Positions 34,074 to 43,722 of a stretch of 64,000 bases of DNA are shown one piece after another. The position numbers and the translations under genes are program-made. Source of the DNA: Bacillus sp. HF117_J1_D (lineage in GTDB: Bacteria > Bacillota > Bacilli > Bacillales > Bacillaceae_C); the NCBI GenBank assembly GCA_009928435.1, contig JAABNQ010000003.1, positions 79,076-143,075 of the forward strand. The letters run 5' to 3'. The notes under the pieces were generated by a model. That model searched no databases. It was not told the origin of the DNA and saw nothing but the letters and a program-made list of their open reading frames with translations. Position 1 is the stretch's first letter; each line of letters begins with the position of its first letter.

Positions 34074-35333
34074 TCAGCCCACCTTTTCTGTAACGGTTTT
34101 TTCCTCACTCTGTTTTCTGCCAAACAGCTTGGAAAGGATAACAAACGTAATGACTGAACCCAGCAGCGAATTGATCGGCGGGATCCCCGGCGCGAATTCT
34201 GCAATGGCCACCCCTGCCGCCCATGCAACAATGGCTACCCAATTGACCGCTTTAAACGTCATTTTGTCAAAGCTTTTGTACTTGCCGCGGTTCACGATGA
34301 AAAAGTCTGCCAAGATGATGGCACCAATTGAAGGCAATGTCGACCCTAAAATGGTCAGCCAGTTTACGAAATGATTGTATAGCCACATTGCCAGCACTGT
34401 ACCGACAATTCCGTTAAAAATAACCACTTTGCTTCTAGGTATTTTTGTGATATTAGAAATTCCCAAACCTGATGCATACAAAGCATTGTCGTTCGTTGTC
34501 CAGATATTCAATCCCAACACAATAATGGCTGGAACAATCAGATTTTGCAAGAACATGACCTCTGAAATATCTGATTGCCCTGTTGCAATGGCTCCGACAG
34601 CTCCGAACAAGAACATAAGTGAATTTCCGATGAAAAAGGCAACAACAGTTGAAACGACTGCTGAACGCTTTGTTTTTGCAAACCGGGTAAAATCAGGCGT
34701 TAATGTCCCTGCGCTGATGAACGAACCTACACATATCGTCAAAGCGGCCGCCAGCCCTATTGCTTCTGTCGGCTGGTATTCGAATAGCCCCTGCATACCC
34801 CCAACTGACTCTGTCGCTTTAAACACGGAAAAGCTACCAAGGACCGTGATAAGCGGAACGGCAATAAAACCGAGGATCGTCAAAGCTTTCATCCCGAAAA
34901 ACGCTGTGACAGTCATTAATATTCCTGCAATGCCAATCAAAAGATACGTATCCCAGCCTGTCACTTTTTGAACTGGAATAGCAAACATCGCTACCCCTAC
35001 GCCGAACCAGCCGACCTGTGTAGCGGAAAGGAGGAATGATGATAAGTAGGAACCTTTTTCACCGAATGCATAGCGGGCAAGTAAATGGGTGGATAGACCC
35101 GTCTTTGCCGCGATATACGCAAGTGCACCTGTATAAGCACCAAGAATCATGTTTCCAGCAAGAGTAATCCCGATGAATTGCATAAAGGTCAGGCCTTTTC
35201 CCAAGGTGCCTCCTGACCACATGCTGGCAGAGAAAAAGGTGAGCCCTAACATAACGACTAGAATTTGCCAAAAGTTATTGCGATGTGATTGAGGTACTGC
35301 CTCGAGTGAAAAATCCTTATCTATCTTCTCCAT
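34074..35333 (-). CDS. codB: Cytosine permease
   Basis: 419 residues with 12 membrane helices, NCS1 family. Signatures: FFSASMWSGGTLGKGLTFMQ near 35, GVGVAMF, and TPDFTRFAKTKRS near 215. It imports cytosine for CodA. First gene of codBA, preceded by a PyrR-type attenuator. Ribosome site TTGGAGGAATTGG precedes ATG 35333. Confidence 0.95.
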   Translation of the reverse strand: MEKIDKDFSLEAVPQSHRNNFWQILVVMLGLTFFSASMWSGGTLGKGLTFMQFIGITLAGNMILGAYTGALAYIAAKTGLSTHLLARYAFGEKGSYLSSFLLSATQVGWFGVGVAMFAIPVQKVTGWDTYLLIGIAGILMTVTAFFGMKALTILGFIAVPLITVLGSFSVFKATESVGGMQGLFEYQPTEAIGLAAALTICVGSFISAGTLTPDFTRFAKTKRSAVVSTVVAFFIGNSLMFLFGAVGAIATGQSDISEVMFLQNLIVPAIIVLGLNIWTTNDNALYASGLGISNITKIPRSKVVIFNGIVGTVLAMWLYNHFVNWLTILGSTLPSIGAIILADFFIVNRGKYKSFDKMTFKAVNWVAIVAWAAGVAIAEFAPGIPPINSLLGSVITFVILSKLFGRKQSEEKTVTEKVG

Positions 35334-35390
35334 ACCAATTCCTCCAATAAGTTAAGATTGAACTGGTACTAAAAAGGATTTTCAGGATAA

Positions 35391-35520
35391 GAAAACAGGC
35401 TCCCTGCCATTTCCTGACAAGAAGCCTGTCTCCGAGCAGAGCAATGAGCGAAGCTTGACCACCTCGCTTACTGTTCATTGATCCGTTGTCCTTGTCAGCC
35501 TCACGGGACTGAATTAAAGG
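35391..35520 (-). promoter_or_regulatory. PyrR-type attenuator of codBA
   Basis: Minus-strand leader with the PyrR-binding loop TTCAGTCCCGTGAGGCTGA (core at 35497-35510, AGTCCnGnGAGGCT) and, about 75 bases on, a terminator ACAGGCTTC/GGGAGCCTGT followed by TTTTCTT (35391-35430). With UMP/UTP present PyrR would bind the first hairpin and favour termination. A TTGACT -35 lies at 35565-35570 (minus). Confidence 0.85.
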
Positions 35521-35653
35521 TACCAGTATTAAGCTGGATATATTATTTCAAAAAAAAGTAAGTGAGTCAACTTATAATCACAGAAACTTTTTTCAATTAA
35601 CCTTCTTTTCATATACAATAACTATAGAATATGCACAAAAGAACGGTGATCCT

Positions 35654-36340
35654 ATGTTTAAGATCTTTCTCATAGAAGACGATACAACTTTATTCAATGA
35701 AATCAACGAGCGGCTTTCGCAATGGTCCTATGATGTATATGGTGTAACAAACTTTGAACGGGTACTTCAAGAATTTACCACCATCAATCCCGATTTGGTT
35801 GTGATTGATATTCAGCTTCCAAAATTTGATGGATTCCATTGGTGCCGGATGATCCGTTCCCATTCCAACGTACCGATCATATTTTTATCATCTAGAGACC
35901 ACCCCACCGACATGGTCATGTCCATGCAGCTTGGAGCCGACGATTTTATCCAAAAGCCTTTCCATTTTGATGTGTTAATTGCAAAAATCCAAGCCATTCT
36001 GCGCCGCGTCTATAACTACAATACGGAGTCTTTGGATTTGAAAAGCTGGTGTGGAGCAACGATTGATTATGCCAAAAATACAGTTACAAATGAGAGTGGG
36101 ACAGTCGAATTGACGAAAAATGAAATGTTTATCTTGAAGGTTCTCATTGAGAGGAAAAACAGTATTGTCAGTCGTTCAGATCTGATTAAAAGCTTGTGGG
36201 ATGACGAGAGATTTGTTAGCGACAACACGTTGACTGTCAATGTGAATCGTTTAAGAAAGAGCCTTGATGAAATCGGGATTGGGAAATTTATTGAAACAAA
36301 AGTAGGACAAGGGTATATAGCGAAAGAAGAGGATCAATAG
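35654..36340 (+). CDS. BceR-like response regulator
   Basis: 228 residues, OmpR family: receiver with Asp9/Asp10, Asp52 (VVIDIQLPKFDGF) and Lys of IQKPF; winged helix with VNVNRLRKSLDEIG and KVGQGYIA at the end. It belongs to the BceR/PsdR group that answers peptide antibiotics. Directly followed by its kinase with no gap. GGTGAT precedes the ATG. Confidence 0.9.
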   Translation: MFKIFLIEDDTTLFNEINERLSQWSYDVYGVTNFERVLQEFTTINPDLVVIDIQLPKFDGFHWCRMIRSHSNVPIIFLSSRDHPTDMVMSMQLGADDFIQKPFHFDVLIAKIQAILRRVYNYNTESLDLKSWCGATIDYAKNTVTNESGTVELTKNEMFILKVLIERKNSIVSRSDLIKSLWDDERFVSDNTLTVNVNRLRKSLDEIGIGKFIETKVGQGYIAKEEDQ

Positions 36341-37342
36341 ATGGTTAAAAAATTCTTGATCGAAAGGCGCAGCTGGATTTTACTGTTTTTATTGATCCAA
36401 TTCCTCTTCCTTTTTATCGCCTATATAGATTTGTCTATTCCTTTCGCGCCTGTTCTCTATATTGTATTTTTATCGCTTATTATCTTCATCGTTTTTCTGA
36501 CAGTTCGCTACAATAAAGAAGCGGCCTTTTACAAAGCTCTGCAGGAATGGGAAAACAGCCTTGATTTGTCAGGGATCACAGATGCTCATTCTCCATTCGA
36601 GAAAATAGTGGCAGAGAGCATCCTAGAGCAAACCAAAAATCTGAAGCGAACCGCTACCGAAAATCACTTGACTCTTGAACAGGAACGAGATGATTTATTA
36701 TCCTGGATCCATGAAGTGAAGACTCCTTTAACGGCTATGCATTTGATGATTGAACGATTGGAAGACGAAAAGATGAAAGCACAGTTGACATATGAATGGC
36801 TGCGAATACATCTTCTGCTTGACCAACAGCTCCATGAAAAGAGAATTTCATTCATTGAAAACGACTTGCATATTGAAAAAATCAATTTACAGACGTTGAT
36901 TTTTAAAGAGATCAAGAACCTTCAGTCATGGTGCATACAGAAAGGCATCGGCTTTGAAGTTGATTTGGAGACGGAAGAGATCCTCAGCGATGAGAAATGG
37001 CTCGCTTTTATTCTGAGACAGCTCCTGACGAATGCGGTCAAATATAGCGAATCCTCTGATATTGTCATTCAAAGCAAAGTGGATTTCGCACATACAGTCC
37101 TTGAAGTGAAGGACTTCGGACGAGGCATTGACGCAAAGGATCTTCCCCGCATCTTTGATAAAGGATTCACCTCGACAACCCATCTTGATCAGGCCGCCAC
37201 AGGCATGGGGCTCTATTTGGCGAAGAAAGCGGCCACTTCCTTGCTGATCCGAATTCAGGTGAGTTCAAAGCCTGGGACAGGTACCACGTTCATACTTACC
37301 TTCCCCAAATCAAACGATTTTGTAAATCTCACAAGCATGTGA
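36341..37342 (+). CDS. BceS-like intramembrane-sensing histidine kinase
   Basis: 333 residues: two membrane helices (12-29 and 36-55) with almost no extracellular loop, then a DHp domain with SWIHEVKTPLTAM (His124) and an ATPase domain with LLTNAVKYS, DFGRGI and TGMGLYLAKK. The lack of a sensor domain is typical of BceS-type kinases, which are driven by the partner ABC transporter. The stop codon lies in a terminator hairpin. Confidence 0.92.
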   Translation: MVKKFLIERRSWILLFLLIQFLFLFIAYIDLSIPFAPVLYIVFLSLIIFIVFLTVRYNKEAAFYKALQEWENSLDLSGITDAHSPFEKIVAESILEQTKNLKRTATENHLTLEQERDDLLSWIHEVKTPLTAMHLMIERLEDEKMKAQLTYEWLRIHLLLDQQLHEKRISFIENDLHIEKINLQTLIFKEIKNLQSWCIQKGIGFEVDLETEEILSDEKWLAFILRQLLTNAVKYSESSDIVIQSKVDFAHTVLEVKDFGRGIDAKDLPRIFDKGFTSTTHLDQAATGMGLYLAKKAATSLLIRIQVSSKPGTGTTFILTFPKSNDFVNLTSM

Positions 37343-37364
37343 CATGATTGTCACATGCTTTTAT
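37333..37364 (+). terminator. Terminator of the two-component operon
   Basis: 12-base stem AAGCATGTGACA/TGTCACATGCTT with loop TGAT and a following T-rich tract. It overlaps the kinase stop codon. Confidence 0.85.
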
Positions 37365-37501
37365 TATTTGTTCGGCCAATCGAAGGAAAAAGCCATTCAA
37401 TCCTTTTATGATAAAGATAACGAAGAAAAGCTAAAGTGCCTTGGGCAGTGTGGACTAGAAAACTCTAAGTCACTATAGGAAATTGTCTTGGGACTACCAA
37501 A

Positions 37502-37520
37502 ATAGGCGCTGAAGCTGAAC
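37502..37520. repeat. Fragment of the dispersed repeat found at 28953-29106
   Basis: ATAGGCGCTGAAGCTGAAC matches the right end ATAGGCGCTGGAGCTGGAC of that element with two changes. It lies just before the transporter operon, in the 198-base gap after the kinase gene. Confidence 0.5.
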
Positions 37521-37540
37521 ATCAGTAAGGAGTGAATAAA

Positions 37541-38302
37541 ATGAGCATTCTTGAAGCACAAAAAATTTATAAAAGCTACGGGAATAAATTCAATAAACAG
37601 GAAGTTTTAAAAGGAATAGACATCGAAGTGGGAAAAGGTGATTTTGTCAGTATCATGGGAGCTTCCGGCTCGGGAAAAACGACATTGTTGAATGTCCTTT
37701 CCTCCATCGACAGGGTCAGCCAGGGCATCATCAAAATTAATGGCAAGGACATTGTCGGCATGAAGGAAAAGCAACTTGCCGAATTCCGGAAAAACCACCT
37801 TGGCTTCATTTTCCAAGACTATAATTTGCTCGATACATTGACAGTGAAGGAAAATATCCTTCTTCCATTGTCCATTACAAAGACGCCTAAAAAGGAAGCT
37901 GAACAAAAATTTCATCAGTTGGCCACTGAGCTTGGCATCGCCGAAATAAAAGATAAATACCCGAATGAAATTTCCGGCGGGCAGAAGCAGCGAACTTCAG
38001 CCGCAAGAGCCTTCATCCACAATCCAAGCATCATTTTTGCTGATGAGCCAACAGGCGCACTGGATTCCAAATCCGCTTCGGATCTTTTAAATAAACTGAG
38101 CGGCTTAAACGAAAAGCTGGGTGCGACGATTATTATGGTCACACACGATCCGGTGGCCGCAAGCTTTTCAAAAAGTGTGGTGTTCATTAAAGATGGGCAA
38201 ATGTATACACAGTTGAACAAAGGCGAAGAGACGAGGCAAACGTTCCTGAAGGATATCATAAAAACACAAGGCGTACTGGGCGGTGTCCACGATGAACGTT
38301 AA
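37541..38302 (+). CDS. BceA-like ABC transporter ATPase
   Basis: 253 residues. Walker [10 protein letters not shown] near 40-48, Q-loop [10 protein letters not shown] near 88, signature ISGGQKQR near 144, Walker [14 protein letters not shown] near 165 and H-loop THDP. It pairs with the following large permease; such BceAB transporters protect the cell envelope from peptide antibiotics and also sense them. Start ATG 37541 follows AAGGAG; GTG 37532 overlaps that site. Its end overlaps the permease start by 11 bases. Confidence 0.92.
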   Translation: MSILEAQKIYKSYGNKFNKQEVLKGIDIEVGKGDFVSIMGASGSGKTTLLNVLSSIDRVSQGIIKINGKDIVGMKEKQLAEFRKNHLGFIFQDYNLLDTLTVKENILLPLSITKTPKKEAEQKFHQLATELGIAEIKDKYPNEISGGQKQRTSAARAFIHNPSIIFADEPTGALDSKSASDLLNKLSGLNEKLGATIIMVTHDPVAASFSKSVVFIKDGQMYTQLNKGEETRQTFLKDIIKTQGVLGGVHDER

Positions 38303-40235
38303 TCAGATCGTTTTCCGCAACTTGAAAAAGAACATCAAGAATTACTATCTCTATGTTTTTGCACTGATTTTCAGTGTTGCCCTTTATTTCGCTTTTGTCA
38401 CTTTGCAATATGATCCTTCAATGGACGAAGTAAAAGGCTCCATCAAAGGCGGGGCCGCTATCAGAGCCGCATCCGTTATGCTCGTCGCTATTGTTTCCGT
38501 CTTTCTTTTATATGCGAATCAGCTTTTTATTAAAAGAAGAAGCAAAGAAATAGGCTTGTTTCAGCTCATAGGAATGACTAAAAATAAAATTTTTCGGCTT
38601 TTAAGTGCTGAAAATTTCATTCTCTATTACAGTTCTATGATTGTAGGAATATTTGTTGGCTTTTCTGTCTCTAAGTTAATCATCATGATCCTGTTTAAAA
38701 TAACAGGCGTCGATGCGATTGCCACTTTAACGTTTTCGTCCAAAGCATTGATCCAGACAGTGATTGTTTTTTCTGTCATTTATCTGTTCATCTTAATGAT
38801 GAATTACCTGTTCATCAAGCGACAAAGCATCTTGTCATTATTCCGGGTTCTTTCTTCCACTGAATCAAAAGTGAAAAAACTATCTAAATTTCAAGTGGTC
38901 ATCGGAATCCTTGGAATCATTTTGATTATTGCCGGCTACTACGTATCTTCAAAGCTGTTTGGCGGTGATTTTACAACGATGCCGCAACTCTTTGGGGCGA
39001 TGCTGTTTATTCTAGCTTCCGTCATCATTGGAACATACCTTTTCTATAAAGGGTCTGTGAGTTTCATCTTCCACCTCATTCGGAAAAGTAAGAACGGATA
39101 TTTAAATATTAACGAAGTCCTTTCGCTTTCTTCCATCATGTTCCGGATGAAATCGAATGCGTTGCTGCTGACCGTCATTACAACAGTATCGGCTTTGGCA
39201 GTAGGACTCTTGTCTCTCAGCTATATTTCGTACTATTCGGCGGAGAAATCAGCTCGGGATAATGTTCCAGCGGACTTCACCTTAACGGACATCAAAGATG
39301 CAAATGAGCTGAAAGACTCTTTTAAAAGAAATCAAATTGCCTTCAGTGAAACAAAAATCAACGTTATTCAAGTAGAAGCCAATGTAAAAGACATTCTGGA
39401 CAGTGATCTGGAAGGAATGAATTTTGATCCCAATGTCATGGAAATAGCGGTTGTCAGTGACAAAGACATTGCCGGCATCGATGTTGCTCCTAACGATACG
39501 ATATTTACCGGATATTCTGATGTGATGGAGAAGTTTATTTCTTTTAAAGATCAAGGGACCATCAAGTGGAAAACGCAAAACGAAACCATTGCGCAAAATT
39601 ATAAAGGCATGCGGAAGGAACAGATCATTTCCTGGACTTTTACAAGCGGTGGTCTTCCGACTGCTGTTGTAGACGACACGATGTTTAACCGCCTGAAGAA
39701 AGACTTGAATCCTGAGATTCAAAAAGAACCTCTTTACATCGGAATTGACCTTAAAGATGACAAGGACGTTGAAAAAGCAAATGACATCTTTAAAACACTT
39801 GGCTTTGATGAGGTTTGGACTTACAATTCTCTTTATGAAATGATCAGCACACAGAAACAATTGTTTGGTCTCACCATGTTTATTGTCGGCTTCTTGGGGC
39901 TCACCTTCTTGATTACATCAGGCTGTATCCTTTATTTTAAACAGATGGATGAAGGTGAAGACGAAAAACCGAACTACACCATCTTGAGAAAGCTAGGATA
40001 CACAAAGAATGATCTACTACGTGGTATTCGAGCGAAACAATTATTCAATTTCGGCATCCCGCTAGGCATTGGCCTACTTCATGGATATTTTGCCGTCAAA
40101 TCCGGATGGTTCTTATTTGGGACAGAGCTGTGGACGCCAATGTTCATCGTGATGATCCTGTACACTGCACTGTATTCCATCTTTGGCCTGCTGTCTGTTT
40201 TGTATTATAAAAAAGTAATCAGCGAGGCTTTATAG
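38292..40235 (+). CDS. BceB-like ABC transporter permease
   Basis: 647 residues with ten predicted membrane helices and a large extracellular domain of about 200 residues between helices 7 and 8 (about 315-515), as in BceB (646 residues). FtsX-like core segments [20 protein letters not shown] and [12 protein letters not shown] are present. Forms the exporter/sensor with the ATPase upstream and very probably signals to the kinase encoded at 36341-37342. Drug specificity is not predictable by eye. Confidence 0.92.
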   Translation: MNVNQIVFRNLKKNIKNYYLYVFALIFSVALYFAFVTLQYDPSMDEVKGSIKGGAAIRAASVMLVAIVSVFLLYANQLFIKRRSKEIGLFQLIGMTKNKIFRLLSAENFILYYSSMIVGIFVGFSVSKLIIMILFKITGVDAIATLTFSSKALIQTVIVFSVIYLFILMMNYLFIKRQSILSLFRVLSSTESKVKKLSKFQVVIGILGIILIIAGYYVSSKLFGGDFTTMPQLFGAMLFILASVIIGTYLFYKGSVSFIFHLIRKSKNGYLNINEVLSLSSIMFRMKSNALLLTVITTVSALAVGLLSLSYISYYSAEKSARDNVPADFTLTDIKDANELKDSFKRNQIAFSETKINVIQVEANVKDILDSDLEGMNFDPNVMEIAVVSDKDIAGIDVAPNDTIFTGYSDVMEKFISFKDQGTIKWKTQNETIAQNYKGMRKEQIISWTFTSGGLPTAVVDDTMFNRLKKDLNPEIQKEPLYIGIDLKDDKDVEKANDIFKTLGFDEVWTYNSLYEMISTQKQLFGLTMFIVGFLGLTFLITSGCILYFKQMDEGEDEKPNYTILRKLGYTKNDLLRGIRAKQLFNFGIPLGIGLLHGYFAVKSGWFLFGTELWTPMFIVMILYTALYSIFGLLSVLYYKKVISEAL

Positions 40236-40245
40236 TACAACAAAG

Positions 40246-40281
40246 GCCCCTCCGCTAAATTTGATCCAGCGGAGGGGCTCT
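40246..40281 (+). terminator. Terminator of the Bce-like transporter operon
   Basis: Stem GCCCCTCCGCT/AGCGGAGGGGC, then CTCTTGCTGTATTTTT. Confidence 0.85.
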
Positions 40282-40311
40282 TGCTGTATTTTTTCTGCTT
40301 AAAGTCCTCTT

Positions 40312-41478
40312 TTACATATTTTCGAAAAATAGACGGATAACATCCGCTCCGCCGACAAAAGTACCGATGGAACTTCCCAAGTTAGCCAAAACAACAACTA
40401 GCAGTATACGAGTTACCTTATTATGCCAAAACCCCTTTACACTGAAAACATCTTCCGACAGTTTTTCAAAATCTCTCACATGCGGCCTGCGCATATAGGC
40501 TTGAACAGCTCCCGCAAACCACCCAGCAGCAAGAAGTGGGTTTAAAGAAGTAATCGGGGCGGCAACGAACGCCGTTAGAATCGCCAATGGGTGTCCAAAG
40601 GCAAGTGCCGTTCCAAGAGCCGATAACGAACCATTCCATAGGACCCAGCTGATCGTTTGCTGCCAGCCTGCAGACGGATTTGCATAAAACGTATAAGCAA
40701 TCAAAGCAAAAATGAGGATGGGAATAGACCAGCCAATAATCTTAGGGACTTTTGACTTTGGAGGGCGTTCAGACAAACGCTTGAGATCATGTTCTTTTTT
40801 AATTTCCTCCGTAATACCAGGAACATGGGCAGCGCCCAATACTGCTACGATCTTCTTTCCAGGAGCTTCTTTAATTTTCTGCGACAAATATTGATCACGC
40901 TCATCAATCAATGGAACCTTTAACTTAGGAAAGCCTTCAGTAAATTCCTTTAAAATGACGTTGATTGTATCCTGATTTTTCATCTTTTCAAGTTCTTCTT
41001 CAGAAATATCCTCATTACTGAAGATACTAAATACAACCTGCGAGAGAAGCTGTGCTTTCCCCCAAAACCCTACATTGTTCCAAATACGAGCAAACGTAAT
41101 CTGAATATTCCTGTCAGCCAAAACAAGGTCAGCACCCATTTCCTTGGCGGATTCAATCCCTTGGATCATCTCCTGCCCCGCTTGGATGCCAAACTGCTTG
41201 GCCATCCGCTTTTGAAAGGAGGAAATCGCCAGATTCATTAATAATAGCGTTGCCTTCTTTTCTCTGATAACCTTAAAAATATCCATGTCTTTCCATTGAT
41301 TTTTATTTTGGATCGCTTCGTATCTTTGTTCATCCAGCTCCACACAAACTGAGTCAGGCTGCTCAGCTTCGATCACCTCTTTTACCTGTTCCGCACTCTG
41401 CTTGGAAACATGGGCTGTCCCAATCAATATGAATTCCTTGCCATTCAGTTCAATTCTTGTAATATTTTCTTCTGACAT
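40312..41478 (-). CDS. TraB/PrgY-family membrane protein
   Basis: 388 residues. Cytoplasmic TraB domain (1-225) with GTAHVSKQSA near 20-29, SVCVELDEQRYEA near 43-55 and VAVLGAAHVPG near 207-217, followed by about five membrane helices. The TraB/PrgY family includes an inhibitor of peptide pheromone in Enterococcus, and the fold is a putative metalloprotease (ChaN/EreA type); the role in Bacillus is unknown. Start ATG 41478 has GAGGAAGG upstream. Confidence 0.85.
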   Translation of the reverse strand: MSEENITRIELNGKEFILIGTAHVSKQSAEQVKEVIEAEQPDSVCVELDEQRYEAIQNKNQWKDMDIFKVIREKKATLLLMNLAISSFQKRMAKQFGIQAGQEMIQGIESAKEMGADLVLADRNIQITFARIWNNVGFWGKAQLLSQVVFSIFSNEDISEEELEKMKNQDTINVILKEFTEGFPKLKVPLIDERDQYLSQKIKEAPGKKIVAVLGAAHVPGITEEIKKEHDLKRLSERPPKSKVPKIIGWSIPILIFALIAYTFYANPSAGWQQTISWVLWNGSLSALGTALAFGHPLAILTAFVAAPITSLNPLLAAGWFAGAVQAYMRRPHVRDFEKLSEDVFSVKGFWHNKVTRILLVVVLANLGSSIGTFVGGADVIRLFFENM

Positions 41479-41794
41479 AAGTACCTTCCTCTGAAACACG
41501 CGGTATTTTGACTCTTATAAGCTAGCTTTCCAAATACAAATCAAGCGTATCAGCCAACTCATCTTTCACTAATTCATTGAACTACTCACGACTTAACACC
41601 CTTCCCCCTCCCGCATCAGGCTCTTATTAGTATCATCCTATTTCAAAGTAAAGAATCTATTCTTTTAAGAACATTTTATACTATCTATTATACACTCCTT
41701 ATTGAAATCGTTTTAGCCCCAAATCATTTTCATGTGAAAAAAATAAGGATAGGATATAATGAATGATATTGCACTAACTCAACGGAGGACTGAA
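41479..41794. other. Intergenic region between the divergent TraB gene and small membrane protein gene
   Basis: About 315 bases. A TATAAT at 41755-41760 is a likely -10 for the rightward gene; no other element seen. Confidence 0.4.
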
Positions 41795-42232
41795 ATGAAA
41801 AAATTAATCACAGCATTGCTCACGGCAACACTTCTATTATCTCCAGTCGGGAATATGGTATTTCAGGATCATGTAACGACAGTCGAAGCAAAAGGTTATA
41901 AATCTGGTAAAAGAAGCTTCAACATGAACAATAACCAGTCGAACATCCAACAGAAACAAAAGCAAGAATCTCCAAAAACGAATTCAACTAAGCAGCAAAC
42001 CAATCCCAAAGGCGGGTTCTTCTCAGGCGGCCTGATGAAAGGCTTGATGTTCGGTGGACTAGCCGGATTGCTGTTCGGAAGTCTTTTTGCAAATATGGGC
42101 GCTTTGGGGTCACTATTGGGGTTAATCGTCAACCTGGCTGCCATCTATATACTCTTTGTCGTCATTCGTAAAGTATTCACAGCCTTGACCCGACAAAGAA
42201 GAAGAGAGGATACAGGTCCGTGGGGCAGATGA
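41795..42232 (+). CDS. Secreted/membrane protein, Tim44-like N-terminal type
   Basis: 145 residues: signal peptide 1-31, an Asn/Gln/Lys-rich stretch (about 45-72) and a Gly/Leu-rich membrane segment GGLMKGLMFGGLAGLLFGSL, then a second hydrophobic helix and a basic tail. The layout resembles the N-terminal part of bacterial Tim44-like proteins without the Tim44 domain. Function unknown. Start ATG 41795 with CGGAGGAC upstream; the longer frame to 41759 lacks a ribosome site. It overlaps the next gene by 4 bases. Confidence 0.7.
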   Translation: MKKLITALLTATLLLSPVGNMVFQDHVTTVEAKGYKSGKRSFNMNNNQSNIQQKQKQESPKTNSTKQQTNPKGGFFSGGLMKGLMFGGLAGLLFGSLFANMGALGSLLGLIVNLAAIYILFVVIRKVFTALTRQRRREDTGPWGR

Positions 42233-42516
42233 TCATCTCAGAGCAGGATATAATCAATGCCATCTGCATTGATCAGTCTAGGAAGAAGCCTGTTCAGCCG
42301 GAAGACGTGGAAGTTGAATTAATGTATGACGATGATAACGGTTTTACTGCGGATGCATATATTAGCGGAATGAAATATGAGCTTCAAACCATCCATTTAA
42401 TTGAAGCGCTCCGTTTATGGATCAAGGAAATTTTAGGTGAAAATCCATACGCAGGAATAGAGCTCGTCCTCGAAGATGAGGAAGGGATTATAGCGATTGT
42501 AAATGGAGAAGGGTGA
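42229..42516 (+). CDS. DUF2653 (YxcD-like) protein
   Basis: 95-residue acidic cytoplasmic protein (IISEQDIINAICIDQSRKKP, then MYDDDNGFTADAYISG) of the YxcD/DUF2653 family; function unknown. Start ATG 42229 overlaps the previous stop (ATGA), so the two genes form an operon. Confidence 0.8.
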   Translation: MIISEQDIINAICIDQSRKKPVQPEDVEVELMYDDDNGFTADAYISGMKYELQTIHLIEALRLWIKEILGENPYAGIELVLEDEEGIIAIVNGEG

Positions 42517-42521
42517 AAAGT

Positions 42522-42568
42522 AGGGCTGGCCCTCTAGCTGTAAACACAGTGAGGAGCCGCCCTTTTTT
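42522..42568 (+). terminator. Terminator of the DUF2653 operon
   Basis: Interrupted stem GGGCtGGCcCTC/GAGgaGCCgCCC followed by TTTTTT. Confidence 0.75.
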
Positions 42569-42790
42569 CGTTATGCCGAAAAAAATATCAGTCGCTATGT
42601 GCTCCCTTATCAGCACCTAATCTAACCATTTACTTCATCCTGAGAACGGCAATCAATAAGACCTCACACTTTTTTCAATTCCCTCCATATCCCCCTTTGC
42701 AAGAGTGAGGATCACAGAGCTATGTAGGCGCTGTTAACTCCACGTCAAACAATCCAATCTCACTCCTTAAATGGCCATCTTAATTTTGTA

Positions 42791-42819
42791 TTGACTTCCC
42801 TAAAACAAACTAATATAGT
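42791..42819 (+). promoter_or_regulatory. Predicted SigA promoter of the siderophore uptake operon
   Basis: TTGACT (42791-42796), 17-base spacer, TATAGT (42814-42819). Confidence 0.7.
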
Positions 42820-42835
42820 TATATTGTAATGAAAT

Positions 42836-42850
42836 TGATAATCATTATCA
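42836..42850. promoter_or_regulatory. Fur box of the siderophore uptake operon
   Basis: TGATAATCATTATCA, a perfect 7-1-7 Fur box, about ten bases past the predicted transcription start. Iron-loaded Fur would repress the operon. Confidence 0.95.
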
Positions 42851-42876
42851 TCTAAATTTAGCTAGGAGGTGTAACA

Positions 42877-43722
42877 TTGATTCGCCTTTATACAGATAAT
42901 CTAGATATAAGCTACGGTGAACGGCTCATTGTTAAAAATTTGAGGATGGAAATTCCCGATAAAAAGATAACTACAATCATCGGTCCAAATGGCTGTGGCA
43001 AGTCAACCTTATTGAAAGCAATCACCCGAATTATTCCACATCAGTCAGGTACAGTTGTTTTGGATGGGAAAAATATCGCAAAAGAAAAAACAAAAGTTCT
43101 TGCCCGAAAGATCGCGATCCTTCCGCAAACCCCTGAAAGTGTCAATGGGTTAACCGCCGGAGAACTCGTATCCTATGGACGTTTCCCGTATCAGAAAGGG
43201 TTTGGACGTTTAACGCCTAAAGATATTGAAGTAATTGACTGGGCTCTTGATGTGACTGGAACGGGCGAATTTAAACACCGCTCCGTAGACGCATTATCAG
43301 GCGGCCAGCGTCAGCGTGTTTGGATTGCTATGGCCCTAGCCCAAGAAACAGAGATTATATTTCTCGATGAACCTACCACCTATTTGGATATGGCACATCA
43401 GTTAGAGGTATTGGAGCTTTTACAAAGGCACAATAAAGAAGAGAATCGCACCATTATCATGGTTCTCCATGATCTAAATCAAGCTGCCCGCTTTGCAGAT
43501 TATATCGTCGCCTTAAAAGATGGTGAAGTTGTCAAAGCAGGAGGCTGCGAAGAAGTCATCAACAAGCAAGTCCTGAAAAAAGTATTCCATATCGATGCGG
43601 AAATCGGACGGGATCCCCGTACAAACAAACCCATGTGCATCACGTATAACTTAATCAAAGGAGAACAAAGAAATGAAAAAGATTTTGATCCCATCTCTGC
43701 TATTGCTCATGCTGCTCATTAG
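42877..43722 (+). CDS. Iron-siderophore ABC transporter ATPase (FecE/YusV type)
   Basis: 281 residues. Walker A GPNGCGKST near 36-44, signature LSGGQRQRVW near 141, Walker B IIFLDEPTTYLD near 161 and LHDLNQAARFAD. Start TTG 42877 follows AGGAGGT. Its last 50 bases overlap the next gene, whose ribosome site AAAGGAGAA lies in the ATPase coding sequence; the C-terminal tail of this protein is therefore constrained in two frames. Part of a four-gene Fur-controlled operon. Confidence 0.93.
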   Translation: MIRLYTDNLDISYGERLIVKNLRMEIPDKKITTIIGPNGCGKSTLLKAITRIIPHQSGTVVLDGKNIAKEKTKVLARKIAILPQTPESVNGLTAGELVSYGRFPYQKGFGRLTPKDIEVIDWALDVTGTGEFKHRSVDALSGGQRQRVWIAMALAQETEIIFLDEPTTYLDMAHQLEVLELLQRHNKEENRTIIMVLHDLNQAARFADYIVALKDGEVVKAGGCEEVINKQVLKKVFHIDAEIGRDPRTNKPMCITYNLIKGEQRNEKDFDPISAIAHAAH

